From contig NZ_JADIKL010000001.1 of the NCBI RefSeq assembly GCF_044904705.1, positions 496,001-560,000 on the forward strand: a stretch of 64,000 nucleotides of DNA, written 5' to 3'. A program made the translations under genes and the position numbers. The notes below the pieces were generated by a model, which saw only the letters and a list, made by a program, of their open reading frames with translations, did not search any database and was not told the origin of the DNA. How positions within the stretch are numbered: position 1 is the first letter of the stretch; each line of letters begins with the position of its first letter. The DNA is from Rhodanobacter_A agri. Lineage in GTDB: Bacteria; Pseudomonadota; Gammaproteobacteria; Xanthomonadales; Rhodanobacteraceae. This document shows, one piece after another, positions 37,090 through 46,245 of the stretch.

Positions 37090-38304
37090 TCACACGCTCC
37101 GCGTCGCCACCACCGGGGGTACCGCCGCCGCGCGCAGCGCCGGGCCGAGCACGGCGAGCTGGCCGAGCAGCCACAACGCCAGCGCGCCAACCGGCAGGTA
37201 GTACAGCGGCAGATGCGGCAACTCGTAGAACTTCATCAGCACCGCGTTGAGGGCGTAGGCCAGCAACATGCCCAGCGCGATGCCGAAACCGACGATCAGG
37301 AAGTTCTCGGTCTGGAAGTAGCGCAGGATGTCGCCGCGGGTGGCGCCGATCGCACGGCGGATACCGATCTGCTTGCGCCGCTGCGCCACCCAGAAACTGG
37401 CCAGGCCGACGATGCCCAGCGCGGTGACGCCGAGCAGCGCAGCGATCACGCCCACCAGCATGCCGGCCATCACGCGGTCATTGCGGAAGTAACGTTCGCG
37501 CAGCTCGCCGATGGTGCGGCTGGCGTCGTGGTCGAGCACCACGTCGGGTGCGATCTTCGCAATCGCCGCCTTGGCGTCGCGCAGCACGCGCGGCAAGTCC
37601 TTCGGATCGGCGCGCAGCAGGTAGGTGCCGGCCAGGTTCGGCCCCGGCTGCGCAGGCACGAACACCGACCACTCGATCGTGCCCGTGCCGCCCTCGCCCG
37701 CGCCGGGGCGCGCCATATGCGCTACCACGCCCACCACGCGGAAATGGAAGTTGCCACACCAGAACTCCTTGCCCAGCGGATCTTCGTCGGGCCACAGATG
37801 CTCGGCCAGCGTGCGGCTCACCACCACTTGCGAGTCGTTCGGCACGAAGGCGGCCATCGGCTGGAAATCCTCGGCCTGCGGCGCACGGCCGGCCACCAGG
37901 TGCAGGCCCAGCGCCTCGAAGCTGCCGGGGCCATCCGTGTAGAAGCCCAGCACGCCGCCGAAACGCTTGCCGGCAGGGTCCAGCGTGACGCCGGCATTGG
38001 TGCCGTGCCCGGCGAACGGCACGCTGCCGACCACGCTCACCGATTGCATGCCGGGAATCGCGCGCAGCCCGGCAGTCACGCGTGCGTTGAGATCGCCCGG
38101 CTGCGCCGCGTCGAAGCCGCTCAGCGTGAGCACGGCCAGTGCGCGCTCGTCCACGCCGCCGTCGACCTTGGTCAGCTGCAGGCGGTTGGCGATCATGAAA
38201 CAGGCGTTGCACAGCACCGCGCAGGCCAGCGCGATCTCCATCGCGATCAGCACGGTGGCGAGACGGTGCTTGCGCAGTGCGGCGAATATCAGTCGGGTCT
38301 GCAT
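37090..38304 (-). CDS. FtsX-type permease, class B, pair 4
   Basis: At 404 residues this is the shortest class B member. It starts MQTRLIFAALRKHR, so the RPI of the usual start is replaced, and ends PPVVATRSV. TM1 is AMEIALACAVLCNACFMIANR with an extra Cys. The periplasmic domain has FWCGNFHFRVVGVVAHM with a lone Cys. ATG 38304 is 10 nt after TGA of its partner, with GAGGG as the ribosome-binding site. Confidence 0.9.
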   Translation of the reverse strand: MQTRLIFAALRKHRLATVLIAMEIALACAVLCNACFMIANRLQLTKVDGGVDERALAVLTLSGFDAAQPGDLNARVTAGLRAIPGMQSVSVVGSVPFAGHGTNAGVTLDPAGKRFGGVLGFYTDGPGSFEALGLHLVAGRAPQAEDFQPMAAFVPNDSQVVVSRTLAEHLWPDEDPLGKEFWCGNFHFRVVGVVAHMARPGAGEGGTGTIEWSVFVPAQPGPNLAGTYLLRADPKDLPRVLRDAKAAIAKIAPDVVLDHDASRTIGELRERYFRNDRVMAGMLVGVIAALLGVTALGIVGLASFWVAQRRKQIGIRRAIGATRGDILRYFQTENFLIVGFGIALGMLLAYALNAVLMKFYELPHLPLYYLPVGALALWLLGQLAVLGPALRAAAVPPVVATRSV

Positions 38305-38314
38305 GTCGTCGCCC

Positions 38315-39631
38315 TCACAGCGTCTTGAGTTGCAGGGCGGGCGCGATGCGGCTGGCCCGCAGCGCCGGCAGCGCGCCAGCGACCAGGCTCACCATCACCG
38401 CCAGCACGAAGGTGGTCAGGAACATCGCTACGTCCAGGTGCGCGAGATCGGCGTATTCCACCGGCTGCCTGCGCACCAGCCACAGGCCAACCATGGTGAG
38501 CAGCCAGCCGCCGGTGCCGCCGAGCAGACCGATCAGCCCTGCCTCCACCAGGCATTGCGCGAACACCGTGCGGCGCGTGGCGCCGAGCGCGCGGCGCACG
38601 CCGATCTCGCCGCTGCGGCGCAGGAATTTCGCCAGCAGCAGGCCCACCGTGTTGAACAGGCAGATCGCCAGGAAGGCGAACGCCAGCCAGGTCTGCAAAC
38701 GCACATCGCTGGGCACCACGTGATTGAAATCCAGCCACTGCATCAGGCTCATCAGCTGCGTGTCGTCGGCATGCGCGAAGCGGCCCAAGCCTTTTTGCTG
38801 CGCGGCGTAGCCGGCGACGAAACGGGTGTAGTCGCGCAACTTGGCCGCACTGTCCAGCTCCACCCACAACGCCACCCAGACGCAGGGCGAGCTCTGCAGC
38901 TTTTGGTTGCCGCCTGTGCCCCAGCAAGTGAACACGCTGAAGTCGTCGGCGATGATGTCCTGCCCGGTACCGAACGGCAGGTACACATCCTCGGGCTTCC
39001 CGTAGAAGCTGGCGGTGTCTCCGTTCGAGAAGCGGCCGCCGGCCACGTCGTAGAACACCGGCGACGGCCGCCACGGCGCCAGCACGCCCACGATGCGCAC
39101 GTCGCTGTCCTTGAGCCGCAACGTGCGGCCCACGCTGTCGACGCCGCCGAACAGCTGGCGGTTGAGGTCGTCGGAAATCACGGCAACGCGCGTGTTTTTC
39201 GTATCGTCGTCGGCGCTCCAGCCACTGCCGTACTGGAACGGTACGTTGAACATGGGAAAGAAGTCGCCGGTGGTAGCCAGCACGCGCGACATCAGCGGCG
39301 GCAGGTTCGTCTCCGGCGCGCGCAGCTTCAGCGTGGCGACCGCGATCAGCGCCTGACGGTCGGCGCGATGCGCGCTCCACAGGTCCACCGCCGAGCGGTA
39401 GTCCATCACGTCGAACGGCCGCTTCTGCTCCTGCTTGGGGGATGGATCGACCTGCGGGTAATAAAGGTGCTGGCTGCGCCCCGGCAACGGGTCGCCGGAG
39501 AGCAGGTGCATCACCGTCAGCGTGGTCATGCTGGCGCCGATGCCCACCGCGATCGCCAATACCATCAGCACGGTGAGCACACGGTTGCGCTTCAGGCTGC
39601 GCAGTGCGAGATCGAGGTAATAGCCGAACAT
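38315..39631 (-). CDS. FtsX-type permease, class A, pair 4
   Basis: A 438-residue class A protein starting MFGYYLDLALRSLKRNRVLT and ending LQLKTL. The Cys pair Cys236 and Cys250 has the shortest spacing of the set (13 residues between). A PSPKQEQKRPFD segment after the first periplasmic strand is shorter than in siblings. GGAGGAAGGA directly precedes ATG 39631. Confidence 0.9.
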   Translation of the reverse strand: MFGYYLDLALRSLKRNRVLTVLMVLAIAVGIGASMTTLTVMHLLSGDPLPGRSQHLYYPQVDPSPKQEQKRPFDVMDYRSAVDLWSAHRADRQALIAVATLKLRAPETNLPPLMSRVLATTGDFFPMFNVPFQYGSGWSADDDTKNTRVAVISDDLNRQLFGGVDSVGRTLRLKDSDVRIVGVLAPWRPSPVFYDVAGGRFSNGDTASFYGKPEDVYLPFGTGQDIIADDFSVFTCWGTGGNQKLQSSPCVWVALWVELDSAAKLRDYTRFVAGYAAQQKGLGRFAHADDTQLMSLMQWLDFNHVVPSDVRLQTWLAFAFLAICLFNTVGLLLAKFLRRSGEIGVRRALGATRRTVFAQCLVEAGLIGLLGGTGGWLLTMVGLWLVRRQPVEYADLAHLDVAMFLTTFVLAVMVSLVAGALPALRASRIAPALQLKTL

Positions 39632-39651
39632 TCCTTCCTCCTTAGCCTTGC

Positions 39652-39677
39652 TCCCTCCCCCATGCGAGGGAGGGAAG
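39652..39677. repeat. family A-like palindrome at the pair 3/pair 4 junction
   Basis: CTCCCTCCCCCATGCGAGGG followed by AGGG makes a short hairpin in a 49-nt gap. Confidence 0.45.
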
Positions 39678-39680
39678 CAC

Positions 39681-40940
39681 TCATGCCGCGCGCGTGGCCG
39701 TCACCGGCGGCACGTTGGACGCGCGCCGCGCGGGCACGAACACCGCACACTGGCCTAGCACGAGCACGGCCACCACGCCGACCACGGTGTAGAGCATCGG
39801 CAAGCGATCCATCTCGTAGTAGCGCATCAAGGCCAGGTTGAGGCCCACCGCCATGCCGATGCCAATCAGGGCGCCGCAGCCCGCGATCAGCAGGTTCTCC
39901 AGCTGGAAGTAGTGCAGGATGTCGACCTTGCGCGCACCCAGCGCGCGGCGTACGCCGATCTGGCGGTGCCGCTGGCCGACCCAGAAGCTGGTGAGGCCGA
40001 CGATGCCTGCCGCAGTAACGCTGAGCAGCACCAGGCAGATCACGCCCATCAGGATCGCCATGCCCACGTCGGCACGATAGGCCTTGGTGCGGATGTCACC
40101 GAACGACCTCACGCTGTCGTCGTCAAGCACGCGCAACGGGTTCACCTGGTACAGCGTGGGCGTAGCCGCGCGCATCGTCGCCTCCAGCTGGCCCGGCTTG
40201 GTGCGCACTGCGTAGCGCGCGAAGTTCGCGTCCAGCCGCACCGGGATCAAGGTGGTGTTCCAGACGAAGCTGTTGGTCCAGGTGCCGGTGCCGGGCACCT
40301 GCAGACGCTCCACTACGCCTACGATGGTGCTGGGCGAGCTGCTGCCGTCGACGTAGATGACCTTGCCCACGGCGTCGCCCTTCGGGTACAGCTTGTCGGC
40401 CAGCGCCTTGGTGACGATCACGATCGCGTTGGTGAACTGGTCGCGGACGCCGTGGTTCTGTATATCCGCCGCGGTGAAATTGCGGCCCGCCACCAGACGC
40501 AGCCCCAGGGTCGACAAGGCATTCTCGTCGGTGAAGTAGTACGAGGTGCGTACGTTCTGCCCCTTGTCGGAAAACTGCGTGTTCGGCTTGGTCGAAAGCG
40601 CTCCGTTCCACGAGGAGTTGAGCAGCGGTATCGAGTTGATCGGCGTCACCGAGGCCACGCCGGGCAGGTTGCGCAGCGCGGCGAGATCCTCCTTCTGCAT
40701 GGCATCGAGTTTGGCGACGCCATCCGGCGTGTCGGCGCTGGGCGCGCCCACCCATTGCTGGCTGACCAGGAACAGGTTGCTCTCGTCCAGTCCGGTGAGG
40801 CGGTTCACCCGGTCGACGCGCTGGCCGATGATGAAGATCGCATTGCAGACGATCGCCAGGGTCAGCGCGATCTGCAGCGCGATCAGTACCACGCCGGCCT
40901 TGTGCTTGCGCAATGCCGCAATCATGGGATGCAGTTTCAT
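39681..40940 (-). CDS. FtsX-type permease, class B, pair 3
   Basis: At 419 residues this is the longest class B member. It starts MKLHPMIAALRKHK and ends PPVTATRAA. TM1 reads IALQIALTLAIVCNAIFIIGQR; the QIALTLAI wording is shared only with the class B genes of pairs 1 and 2. The C-terminal helix has VFVPARRAS instead of VLGPALRAA. GAGGAG follows the partner stop and lies 6 nt before the ATG. Confidence 0.9.
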   Translation of the reverse strand: MKLHPMIAALRKHKAGVVLIALQIALTLAIVCNAIFIIGQRVDRVNRLTGLDESNLFLVSQQWVGAPSADTPDGVAKLDAMQKEDLAALRNLPGVASVTPINSIPLLNSSWNGALSTKPNTQFSDKGQNVRTSYYFTDENALSTLGLRLVAGRNFTAADIQNHGVRDQFTNAIVIVTKALADKLYPKGDAVGKVIYVDGSSSPSTIVGVVERLQVPGTGTWTNSFVWNTTLIPVRLDANFARYAVRTKPGQLEATMRAATPTLYQVNPLRVLDDDSVRSFGDIRTKAYRADVGMAILMGVICLVLLSVTAAGIVGLTSFWVGQRHRQIGVRRALGARKVDILHYFQLENLLIAGCGALIGIGMAVGLNLALMRYYEMDRLPMLYTVVGVVAVLVLGQCAVFVPARRASNVPPVTATRAA

Positions 40941-40950
40941 GACGCGCTCC

Positions 40951-42267
40951 TCAATTGCTCTTCAGCTGCCACGCGGGCTGCACGCGCGAGGCACGGTAGG
41001 TGGGGTACAAGCCGGCGAGCATCGTTGCGATCACCGCCACGATCAGGGTCATCACCAGCAACGAGACGTCCAGTCGCGCCAGGGCAGCGATGTCCTTCGG
41101 CATCACCCAGCCCACGCTGGCCACGCCGGCGCAGGTGAGCAGCAGGCCCAGCACGCCGCCGGCCATGCCGACCATGCCGGCCTCGGTGAGGAACTGCAGG
41201 TAGATCGCGCGACGCGGCGCGCCGAGCGCGCGGCGCACGCCGATCTCGGCGCTGCGGCGCAGGAACTTCGCCAGCAGCAGGCCGATGGTGTTGACCAGGC
41301 ACACCAGCAGCAACCCCAGCGCCACCAGCAACGAGACCTTGGTATCGCTAGGCACCACCTGCTGGTTGTCCAGCCAGGCCGGCAGGTTGCGCAGGCGGTT
41401 GTTCGGCTCCCAGCTGAAACGGCCGGCCTGCTTCTGTTCGCGCGCATAGCCTTGCAGGTAGTCGCGGTAGGCAGTCACCGCCGCCGCGTCGTCCAGCTCG
41501 ACCATGTAGGAGATCCAGATGCACTCGGAGTGCTGCAGGCCGACGAAGCCGGATTCCTTCGGCGTCGCGTTGCAGTTGGTGTTGCCGTCGTTGGGGATAC
41601 TGGCCTGGATGGCGGTCTGGAACGGCACGAATACGTCCTCCGTACCGCTATCGAAGCCGCCGGAGTTGACCACGTCGTAGAAGCGCGGCTGCGGGTTCCA
41701 GTCGTTCAGCACGCCCACCACGCGATAGTCGCGGCTCTCGATGTTGACGCTCTTGCCCACGCTGTTGGCGCCGCCGAACAGTTTCTGGTTGAGTTTGCTG
41801 CTGATCACCACCACCTGAGCGCGGTTGGCATCGTCGCTTGCGGCCCAGCCACTGCCGTACTGGAACGGCACATCCAGCATCGCGAAGAACTCGCCGAATA
41901 CCGCGTGGCCGCTGACGTTGATCGGATGCTTGGTGGCCTCCGCAGGCACGACCGAAGGCGAGATCTGGTACATCGCGGATTGCAGCTTGGCGCGATGGTC
42001 GCGCATCAGCGCCGTCGCTTCGGTGTAGTCCATCGCGTTCGGCGGATCGCCGTTGGCGTTGCGCCCGCTCGGCCCCCAGTTGTCGACCTGGGGCACGAAC
42101 AGTTGCGAGGATTTCCACGGAATCGGGTCGCCCGATACGGCACGGAATACCGACCACGAGGTCATCGACGCGGCCACGCCGAAGCCGATCGCCAGCACCA
42201 TCAGCGCGGTGAGGCCAGGGCTGCGTTTCAGGCTGCGCAGTGCCAGATCAAGGTAGTAGGCGAACAT
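40951..42267 (-). CDS. FtsX-type permease, class A, pair 3
   Basis: A 438-residue class A member of the MFAYY subtype with AIGFGVAASMTSWSVFRAVSG in and after TM1 and VDNWGPSGRN in the periplasmic domain. The Cys pair is Cys232 and Cys249 (TNCN and SECIW). C-terminus WQLKSN. ATG 42267 follows GGAGAGACGAA; the frame stays open for 95 more codons through the adjacent repeat and must not be taken as an N-terminal extension. Confidence 0.9.
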   Translation of the reverse strand: MFAYYLDLALRSLKRSPGLTALMVLAIGFGVAASMTSWSVFRAVSGDPIPWKSSQLFVPQVDNWGPSGRNANGDPPNAMDYTEATALMRDHRAKLQSAMYQISPSVVPAEATKHPINVSGHAVFGEFFAMLDVPFQYGSGWAASDDANRAQVVVISSKLNQKLFGGANSVGKSVNIESRDYRVVGVLNDWNPQPRFYDVVNSGGFDSGTEDVFVPFQTAIQASIPNDGNTNCNATPKESGFVGLQHSECIWISYMVELDDAAAVTAYRDYLQGYAREQKQAGRFSWEPNNRLRNLPAWLDNQQVVPSDTKVSLLVALGLLLVCLVNTIGLLLAKFLRRSAEIGVRRALGAPRRAIYLQFLTEAGMVGMAGGVLGLLLTCAGVASVGWVMPKDIAALARLDVSLLVMTLIVAVIATMLAGLYPTYRASRVQPAWQLKSN

Positions 42268-42285
42268 TTCGTCTCTCCGTTGTTT

Positions 42286-42398
42286 GGGCCCCTCTTCCAT
42301 CGGGAGAGGGGTTGGGGTGGAGGGCCCGGTAGCGAGCAGCGCGCTCGCCCGTCCCCTCTCCCCGCCCCTCTCCCGATGGAAGAGGGGAGAAACCAGAC
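42286..42398. repeat. family A repeat, inverted pair at the pair 2/pair 3 junction
   Basis: CCCCTCTTCCATCGGGAGAG with GGGTTGGGGTGGAGGGCCC faces its inverted copy ending CTCCCGATGGAAGAGGGGAG. Inside lies a smaller palindrome (GCGAGCAGCGCGCTCGC). It fills the largest pair junction apart from the hydrolase region. Confidence 0.78.
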
Positions 42399-43625
42399 TC
42401 ACACGCTGCGCGTCGCCTCCACCGGCGGCACGCGCGAAGCGCGTAGCGCCGGCGCCAACACCGCGCCCTGTCCGAGCAAGAGCAACACGACCACCCCGAC
42501 CACCACATAACCCGGCGCGATCCGCAACATTTCGAACTGCTTCATCAGCCACAGATTCAGCCCCAGCGCGAGCACCGCGCCGACCAGCACACCCGCCACA
42601 CTGATCAGCAGGTTCTCGGTGAGGAAGTAACCGAGGATGTCGTGCTGCGTGGCGCCCAGCGCGCGGCGTACGCCGATCTGCTTGCGCCGCTGTCCGACCC
42701 AGAAGCTGCTGAGACCGACGATGCCTGCTGCCGTGATGGCCAGCAGCACCACGCTGATGACGCCCATAAGGACCGCCATGCCCCGGTCGCTCGTGTAGGC
42801 GGCCGCGCGGATCTCGGCAAATGTCCGCACGCCAGTCTTCGGGCTGATCACCCGCATGCGATTGGCGGCATACAGCGCCGGGCGCACATGACTACGCACG
42901 CTCTCGAGCTGTCCCGGCTGCACGCGCACCACATAGACGGTGGAAGCCGTGAGCTGCCGGTAGGGGATCAGTGTCGAGTCATCGGCGAACTCGGCCACGC
43001 TACTGTCCACCCAGGGCGTTTGCAGGCGCTCGACGACGCCCACGATGGTGCTCGGCTGTTTGCTGATGTAGGCGGTCTTGCCCAGCGCCGAACCATCGGG
43101 GAACAGCCGGTCGGCCAGCTTGCGCGTCACGATGATGGCGCCAGGCTGGACATCGCCGTGCCGGTCGACCTGGCCGATCTCGTCGGGCTGGAAGTTGCGC
43201 CCCGCCACCAGTTTCAGCCCCAGGGTCGGCAGCGCATTCTCGTCCGCGAAATAGATCGCGGTGGTCGATACCGGCTTGAGCTTGTCGGGGGAATGGCCGA
43301 TGCCGTAGGCGATGCCGCCGCCGCTCATCGGGTAGGTGTTGCTGGCGTAGACATCCGCCACACCCGGCAGCTTGCGCACGGTATCCACGTCGGCCGCCAT
43401 CAGCGATGCGATCTCGCCTGGCGCCGGCTTGCCGGCCCATTCGTTGTTGACCACCAGCAGGTTCGCTTCGTCGACGCCGCTGGGTTGCGAAAGATGCGTC
43501 ACGCGCTGGCGGATGATGAACAGCGCATTGCAGACGATCGCCAGGGTCAGCGCGATCTGCATCGCGATCAGCAAGGTGCCGGCCTTGTGATGCTTCAACG
43601 TGGCGAGGATGGGACGGATCTGCAT
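42399..43625 (-). CDS. FtsX-type permease, class B, pair 2
   Basis: A 408-residue member starting MQIRPILATLKHHK and ending PPVEATRSV; the Glu in place of Val is shared only with pair 1. TM1 is AMQIALTLAIVCNALFIIRQR. The loop after TM2 is FWVGQRRKQIGVRRALGATQHDIL, followed by YFLTENLLIS where most siblings have YFQTENFLL. The partner stop is followed by GGCGAAGACG and then the ATG. Confidence 0.9.
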   Translation of the reverse strand: MQIRPILATLKHHKAGTLLIAMQIALTLAIVCNALFIIRQRVTHLSQPSGVDEANLLVVNNEWAGKPAPGEIASLMAADVDTVRKLPGVADVYASNTYPMSGGGIAYGIGHSPDKLKPVSTTAIYFADENALPTLGLKLVAGRNFQPDEIGQVDRHGDVQPGAIIVTRKLADRLFPDGSALGKTAYISKQPSTIVGVVERLQTPWVDSSVAEFADDSTLIPYRQLTASTVYVVRVQPGQLESVRSHVRPALYAANRMRVISPKTGVRTFAEIRAAAYTSDRGMAVLMGVISVVLLAITAAGIVGLSSFWVGQRRKQIGVRRALGATQHDILGYFLTENLLISVAGVLVGAVLALGLNLWLMKQFEMLRIAPGYVVVGVVVLLLLGQGAVLAPALRASRVPPVEATRSV

Positions 43626-43635
43626 CGTCTTCGCC

Positions 43636-44952
43636 TCAGTTGGATTTCAGCTGCCACGCGGGCTGCACCCGCGCGGCCCGCCACGTGGGATAGAACGCGG
43701 CGCCCAGCGTCGCGACCAGTGCACAGACCAGGGTCAGCGCCACCAGGCTGACGTCAATGCGGGCAAGCCGGGCGATATCCGGTTCGAACACGAGACCGAT
43801 GCCGAGCACGCCGATGCCGGTGAACAGGACACCGATGACACCACCACTGATGCCGACAATGGCCGCCTCCATCAGGAACTGCGCCCAGATCTCGCGCCGG
43901 GAGGCACCCAGCGCGCGCCGCACGCCAATCTCCGCCGCGCGACGCATGAACTTGGCCAGCATCAGGCCGACCGTGTTCACCAGGCACACCAGCAGGAACC
44001 CCAGCGACAGCAGCAGCGAGATCCGCGTCTCGGGCGGCACCACCTTTTCGTAATCCATCCACTGGGTAAGGTTGAGCAACGTGTAGTAGACCGGCCAGTG
44101 GAAACGCCCGGCGCGGTTCTGCTCGGCCTCGTAGCCCTGGAGGAAGTCGCGATACGCCCGTACCGCGGTGGCATCCGGCAGCTCCACCCAGAAGGACACC
44201 CAGGTACAGCTGGACTGCAGCCAGCCTTGCCAGCCCGGCGCGCGCCCGGCGCTGCCGTAGCAGTTGTTGTTGCCCATGGTTTCCGTCTGCAGATCCACCG
44301 CGTGCGTGAATGGCAGGAAGAAATCCGGCGGATCGGTGAAGCCATCGTTGTTGGCGAGATCGTAGAAGCGGGGCCGCGGATTCCAGTCCGCCGTCACGCC
44401 AATGACCCGGTAGTCGTGGTCGTCCAGGCGGACCGTGCGGCCCACGCTGTTGGCACCGGCGAACAATTGCCGGTTGAGCTGGTTGCTGATCACGACCACG
44501 GAGGTGTGCGCGTCGTCCTGGCCGGCGTCCCAGCCGCCGCCATAGATGAAGGGCACCTCGAACATCGGGAAGAAGTCGCCGTAGGTGGCGTAGCCGCTGA
44601 CCGCAAACGGCTCGCTGGCGGCATCCTGCGGAATCGCGGTGTAGCTCACCGGATACATCGCGGCCTGGCGACGCGCCTTGCGTGCGCGCATCAGCGCCAT
44701 CGCGTCGGTGTAGCTGAGCGCGTCCGGGAGATTCAGGCCCTGCGTGCGGCTCTGCGGCCCCCAGATATCGATCTGCGGCGCGAACAACTGCGAGGACTTG
44801 TCCGGCAACGGATTGCCGGATACCGCGCGGAACACCGCATAGGTCGTCATCGACGACGCGACGCCGAAGCCGATGGCGAGCACCATCAGCGTCGTCAGTA
44901 TCGGGTTGCGCCGCAAGCTGCGCAGACCGAGGCGTAGATAGTACGCAAGCAT
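43636..44952 (-). CDS. FtsX-type permease, class A, pair 2
   Basis: A 438-residue member starting MLAYYLRLGLRSLRRNPILT, with IDIWGPQSRTQG in the periplasmic domain (WGPQ is shared with pair 1). The Cys pair is Cys231 and Cys249, the widest spacing of the set (17 residues between). C-terminus WQLKSN. A 41-nt gap without a repeat separates it from the pair 1 class B gene. Confidence 0.9.
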   Translation of the reverse strand: MLAYYLRLGLRSLRRNPILTTLMVLAIGFGVASSMTTYAVFRAVSGNPLPDKSSQLFAPQIDIWGPQSRTQGLNLPDALSYTDAMALMRARKARRQAAMYPVSYTAIPQDAASEPFAVSGYATYGDFFPMFEVPFIYGGGWDAGQDDAHTSVVVISNQLNRQLFAGANSVGRTVRLDDHDYRVIGVTADWNPRPRFYDLANNDGFTDPPDFFLPFTHAVDLQTETMGNNNCYGSAGRAPGWQGWLQSSCTWVSFWVELPDATAVRAYRDFLQGYEAEQNRAGRFHWPVYYTLLNLTQWMDYEKVVPPETRISLLLSLGFLLVCLVNTVGLMLAKFMRRAAEIGVRRALGASRREIWAQFLMEAAIVGISGGVIGVLFTGIGVLGIGLVFEPDIARLARIDVSLVALTLVCALVATLGAAFYPTWRAARVQPAWQLKSN

Positions 44953-44993
44953 GCGGTTTCCCTATCTCCTGTTGGCCTGGTGTCGATCCACAC

Positions 44994-46235
44994 TCATACC
45001 GAACGCGTCGCTTCCACCGGCGACACGCGCGAAGCGCGCAGCGCCGGCGCCAGCACGGCGCCCTGCCCCAGCAGCAACAGCACAATCACGCCGACGCCCA
45101 CGTAAGCCATCGACATGTTGCTCATTTCGAAACGGGTTTTCGTCCACAGGTTGAACGCGATCGCCAGCACGGTTCCCATCACCACACCGGCCGCGCTGAT
45201 GAGGAAGTTTTCGGTCAGGAAGTAGGCGAGGATGTCGCGCTGCCGTGCGCCCAACGCGCGGCGCACGCCGATCTGCTTGCGGCGTTGGCCCACCCAGAAG
45301 CTGGTGAGGCCCACGATGCCCGCGGCGGTGATCGCCAGCAGCACCGCGCAGATGATGCTCATCAGGATGACCATGCCGCGGTCGCTGTCGTACACCTTGC
45401 GGCGGATGGTGGCGTAATCCTGGATGCCATCCTTGGGATCGATGATGCGCATGCGATTCTGCGCAATCAGCGCCTTGGGCGCCTCGCGCATCGCATCGGC
45501 AAGCTGGCCGGGTTTGGCGCGCACGATGTAGTAGACGCCGCGCGAATCGTCCGCACGCAACGGCCAGATCAACGACTGCTTGGCATGCGAACGGCTGAAA
45601 TTGTCCACTGTCTGCCGTTGCAGCGTGTCGACGATGCCAATGATGGTGGTCGGCACCGGGCTCATCGAGTAGAAGCTCTTGCCCAGCGCATGGCCGCCCG
45701 GAAACAGGCGATCGGCCATTGCCTTGCTGACGATCACCGACGGCGGCGTGATGGCCTGCTGGGTACCCATCAGCATCACCTCGTCGGGCCTGAAATTGCG
45801 CCCTTCGATAAGCTTCAGGCCCAGCGTGTCGACGAAATGCTCGTCACCCGTATATACCGCCACATCCGACGTCGGCTGCACCTGTTCGGGCGTCAGCATG
45901 ACGAAGTTGTCCCAGCCGCCCCCCTTCAGCGGGTAACTGCTGCCGGGCGTGGCATCGAGCACCGCCGGCAGTTGCCGCAGCGCGAGCAGGTCGGCGCGTA
46001 CCTGCGCATCGACCTGGGTCGTCGGCTGGTCGCCGTTGGCCCATATGTTGGTGATGACGAATACATTGGCCTCGTCCACGCCACTGGCTTGCGACAGGTT
46101 GCTCAGCCGCTGGTGGATGATGAACAGGGCATTGCAAACGATGGCCAGCGTCAACGCGATCTGCAGCGCGATCAGCAAGGTGCCTGCCTTGTGCCGGCGC
46201 AGCGCGACGAGGATGGGCCTGATCTGGATGTTCAT
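44994..46235 (-). CDS. FtsX-type permease, class B, pair 1
   Basis: A 413-residue member starting MNIQIRPILVALRRHK and ending SPVEATRSV, the only one with Ser before the conserved Pro. TM1 is ALQIALTLAIVCNALFIIHQR. YFLTENFLISAAG links it to pair 2. The loop between TM3 and TM4 (NLWTKTRFEMSNMSM) differs from the LMKxYEL wording of other class B proteins. GAGGAGCAAGCC separates the partner stop and this ATG. Confidence 0.9.
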   Translation of the reverse strand: MNIQIRPILVALRRHKAGTLLIALQIALTLAIVCNALFIIHQRLSNLSQASGVDEANVFVITNIWANGDQPTTQVDAQVRADLLALRQLPAVLDATPGSSYPLKGGGWDNFVMLTPEQVQPTSDVAVYTGDEHFVDTLGLKLIEGRNFRPDEVMLMGTQQAITPPSVIVSKAMADRLFPGGHALGKSFYSMSPVPTTIIGIVDTLQRQTVDNFSRSHAKQSLIWPLRADDSRGVYYIVRAKPGQLADAMREAPKALIAQNRMRIIDPKDGIQDYATIRRKVYDSDRGMVILMSIICAVLLAITAAGIVGLTSFWVGQRRKQIGVRRALGARQRDILAYFLTENFLISAAGVVMGTVLAIAFNLWTKTRFEMSNMSMAYVGVGVIVLLLLGQGAVLAPALRASRVSPVEATRSV

Positions 46236-46245
46236 GGCTTGCTCC

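Noticed and set aside
42268..42552. N-terminal extension of the pair 3 class A permease
   Set aside because: The extension is encoded by the inverted family A repeat and by the end of the neighbouring gene; ATG 42267 has a good ribosome-binding site and the conserved MFAYY start.
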